DNA of 33,666 nt from Phycisphaeraceae bacterium (GTDB taxonomy: Bacteria > Planctomycetota > Phycisphaerae > Phycisphaerales > UBA1924), in assembly GCA_026128865.1 (NCBI GenBank), contig JAHCJE010000017.1:1-33666 (forward strand). The letters are read 5' to 3'. Position 1 is the stretch's first letter; every line of letters starts with the position of its first letter. Positions 32,948 through 33,666 of the stretch are shown here, piece after piece. The notes beneath the pieces are model-generated. The model saw only the letters and a program-made list of their open reading frames with translations. It had not been told where the DNA came from and did no database searches. Both the position numbers and the translations under genes were made by a program.

Positions 32948-33666
32948 TCAGGTCGATCGTCGCATGTAGAGGTGTACCGCCGTGTGGTGGTAGACGTGCG
33001 TTTCGGGTCCGATGGCGTTGGGGAGCGAGAGGTCCACGCTGATCTTCGGGACCTGGGGCGAGATCGCCGCTTCGGCGTGCGAGTCCGACTCGTGTTCTTC
33101 GTGCGCCGTTGAGTCGGCGAGACGGCCGCGTCGGCGTGGCGATCGCGTGGTGTGCGCCTGGGGGGGTTGGGGCGGTGCGGTGGGCGGGTGTATGGTGTGG
33201 AGGAAGGGCCAGGGTGTCCGCAGGACGGCGTAACCCGTCTCGTCGAGCCGGTCGATGAGACGAATGAACTGCGCGCGTGCCCGCTGCCACCCGGCCGCGT
33301 CCTCGACGAGCGCGTACGGTGGGTCGAAGAACACGAGGTGCACGGGCATCGGGCACGCGGCGAGCGCGCCCGCGCCGAGCGCATCGCCGATGATGACTTC
33401 GCAGCGGCCCTCCGCGCCGAGTTCGCGGATGTTGCGTTCGAGCGTCGCGGAGACGCGGCGGTCGCGTTCGACCATCACACAGCGGGTCGCGCCGCGGCTG
33501 ACCGCCTCAAGTCCGATCGACCCCGTGCCGGCGAAGGCGTCGAAGACGGCCGCCCCCTCGGTGTGCCCGCGGAGCAGCCCGAAGAGCGACTCGCGGACGC
33601 GGTCCGGCATCGGGCGCGTGGGCGATCCCTCGGGGGGGGCGTGGAGCCTTCGGCTTCGGAACTCGC
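32948..33666 (-). CDS. rsmD: 16S rRNA (guanine966-N2)-methyltransferase RsmD, partial at right edge
   Basis: The gene runs off the right edge: upstream of a possible ATG at 33610 the frame stays open and reads EFRSRRLHAPPEGSPTRPMPDRVRESLF, the family N-terminus (usually begun by MRIIAGEFRG...). RsmD methylates G966 of 16S rRNA in the 30S subunit. The SAM motif VFDAFAGTGSIGLEAVSRG and the catalytic FFDPPY are present. After LRTPWPFL a Pro/Thr/His-rich linker of about 50 residues leads to a distinct tail (KISVDLSLPNAIGPETHVYHHTAVHLYMRR). This tail is not in E. coli RsmD and may be a planctomycete addition. Convergent with speA, with 56 bp between the stops. Confidence 0.94.
   Translation of the reverse strand, partial: EFRSRRLHAPPEGSPTRPMPDRVRESLFGLLRGHTEGAAVFDAFAGTGSIGLEAVSRGATRCVMVERDRRVSATLERNIRELGAEGRCEVIIGDALGAGALAACPMPVHLVFFDPPYALVEDAAGWQRARAQFIRLIDRLDETGYAVLRTPWPFLHTIHPPTAPPQPPQAHTTRSPRRRGRLADSTAHEEHESDSHAEAAISPQVPKISVDLSLPNAIGPETHVYHHTAVHLYMRRST

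Noticed and set aside
30558..33356. Very long minus-strand open frame (932 codons) opposite speA
   Set aside because: It is the reverse shadow of speA in GC-rich DNA, with no family match and His/Arg/Val-rich composition.
33608..33610. RsmD start at this ATG
   Set aside because: The frame continues upstream with conserved RsmD residues (RRLHAPPEGSPTRP), so the gene extends past the edge.

Overview
The window is a GC-rich chromosomal segment (roughly two thirds G+C or more) that most resembles Planctomycetota, probably the Phycisphaerae. This rests on several marks: a secreted protein ending in two dockerin-like DCNGDG...NTLDFLCFL repeats, a secreted protein with a PEP-CTERM-like tail, a membrane protein with the C-x2-C-x-HDLxGLP...CPECG zinc ribbon common in that phylum, and a Rho with a long Gly/Arg-rich N-terminus. 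The assignment is inferred from family features, not from a marker-gene tree.

Layout. (1) 1-600: the C-terminal end of a tyrosine-recombinase-like integrase running into the 3' end of an intact tmRNA gene (ssrA, minus strand, tag AGNNSYALAA). This is a typical junction of an integrated element lying to the left. (2) 700-11,550: a VIT1/CCC1-type transporter, a DUF418 membrane protein, a DUF6065-like protein, a DUF3568-type protein with a probable frameshifted signal peptide, a dockerin-like secreted protein, acetyl-CoA synthetase, an SRPBCC protein, a threonine-dehydrogenase-like enzyme lacking its structural-zinc cysteines, and an orphan GspF. (3) 11,550-14,450: a decay zone with a C-terminal scrap of a Y-family DNA polymerase, the tail of an IS630-type transposase and three copies of a structured GGTGGCACC-type repeat. 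Inside it sits a TerC-PGPGW fusion preceded by a good yybP-ykoY (manganese) riboswitch. (4) 15,448-25,770: a long minus-strand run, ispD-hpt-(PH domain)coaE, then rho after a leader of about 290 nt, then a tightly coupled membrane/TPR/LPG-synthase-TM set, a DUF444 VWA protein and a zinc-ribbon membrane protein. (5) 25,896-33,666: an HTH-like unknown, a pentapeptide-repeat membrane protein, a repeat-rich non-coding block, a PEP-CTERM-like protein, a 137-bp MITE-like element, speA, and rsmD cut by the right edge.

The most unusual signal is in the 737-bp gap upstream of the pentapeptide-repeat gene. A 44-bp two-stage perfect stem-loop lies 15 bp from eight 21-bp tandem units. Each unit keeps the palindrome GTNNATCGATNNAC while other positions drift, so the sites sit on one DNA face two helical turns apart. 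It reads like a cooperative protein-binding array (operator, partition-like or iteron-like) with no recognised partner. Other items worth checking are the PH-CoaE fusion with a strong internal ribosome-binding site, the cysteine-free Tdh lobe, and the TerC-PGPGW gene under a manganese riboswitch.
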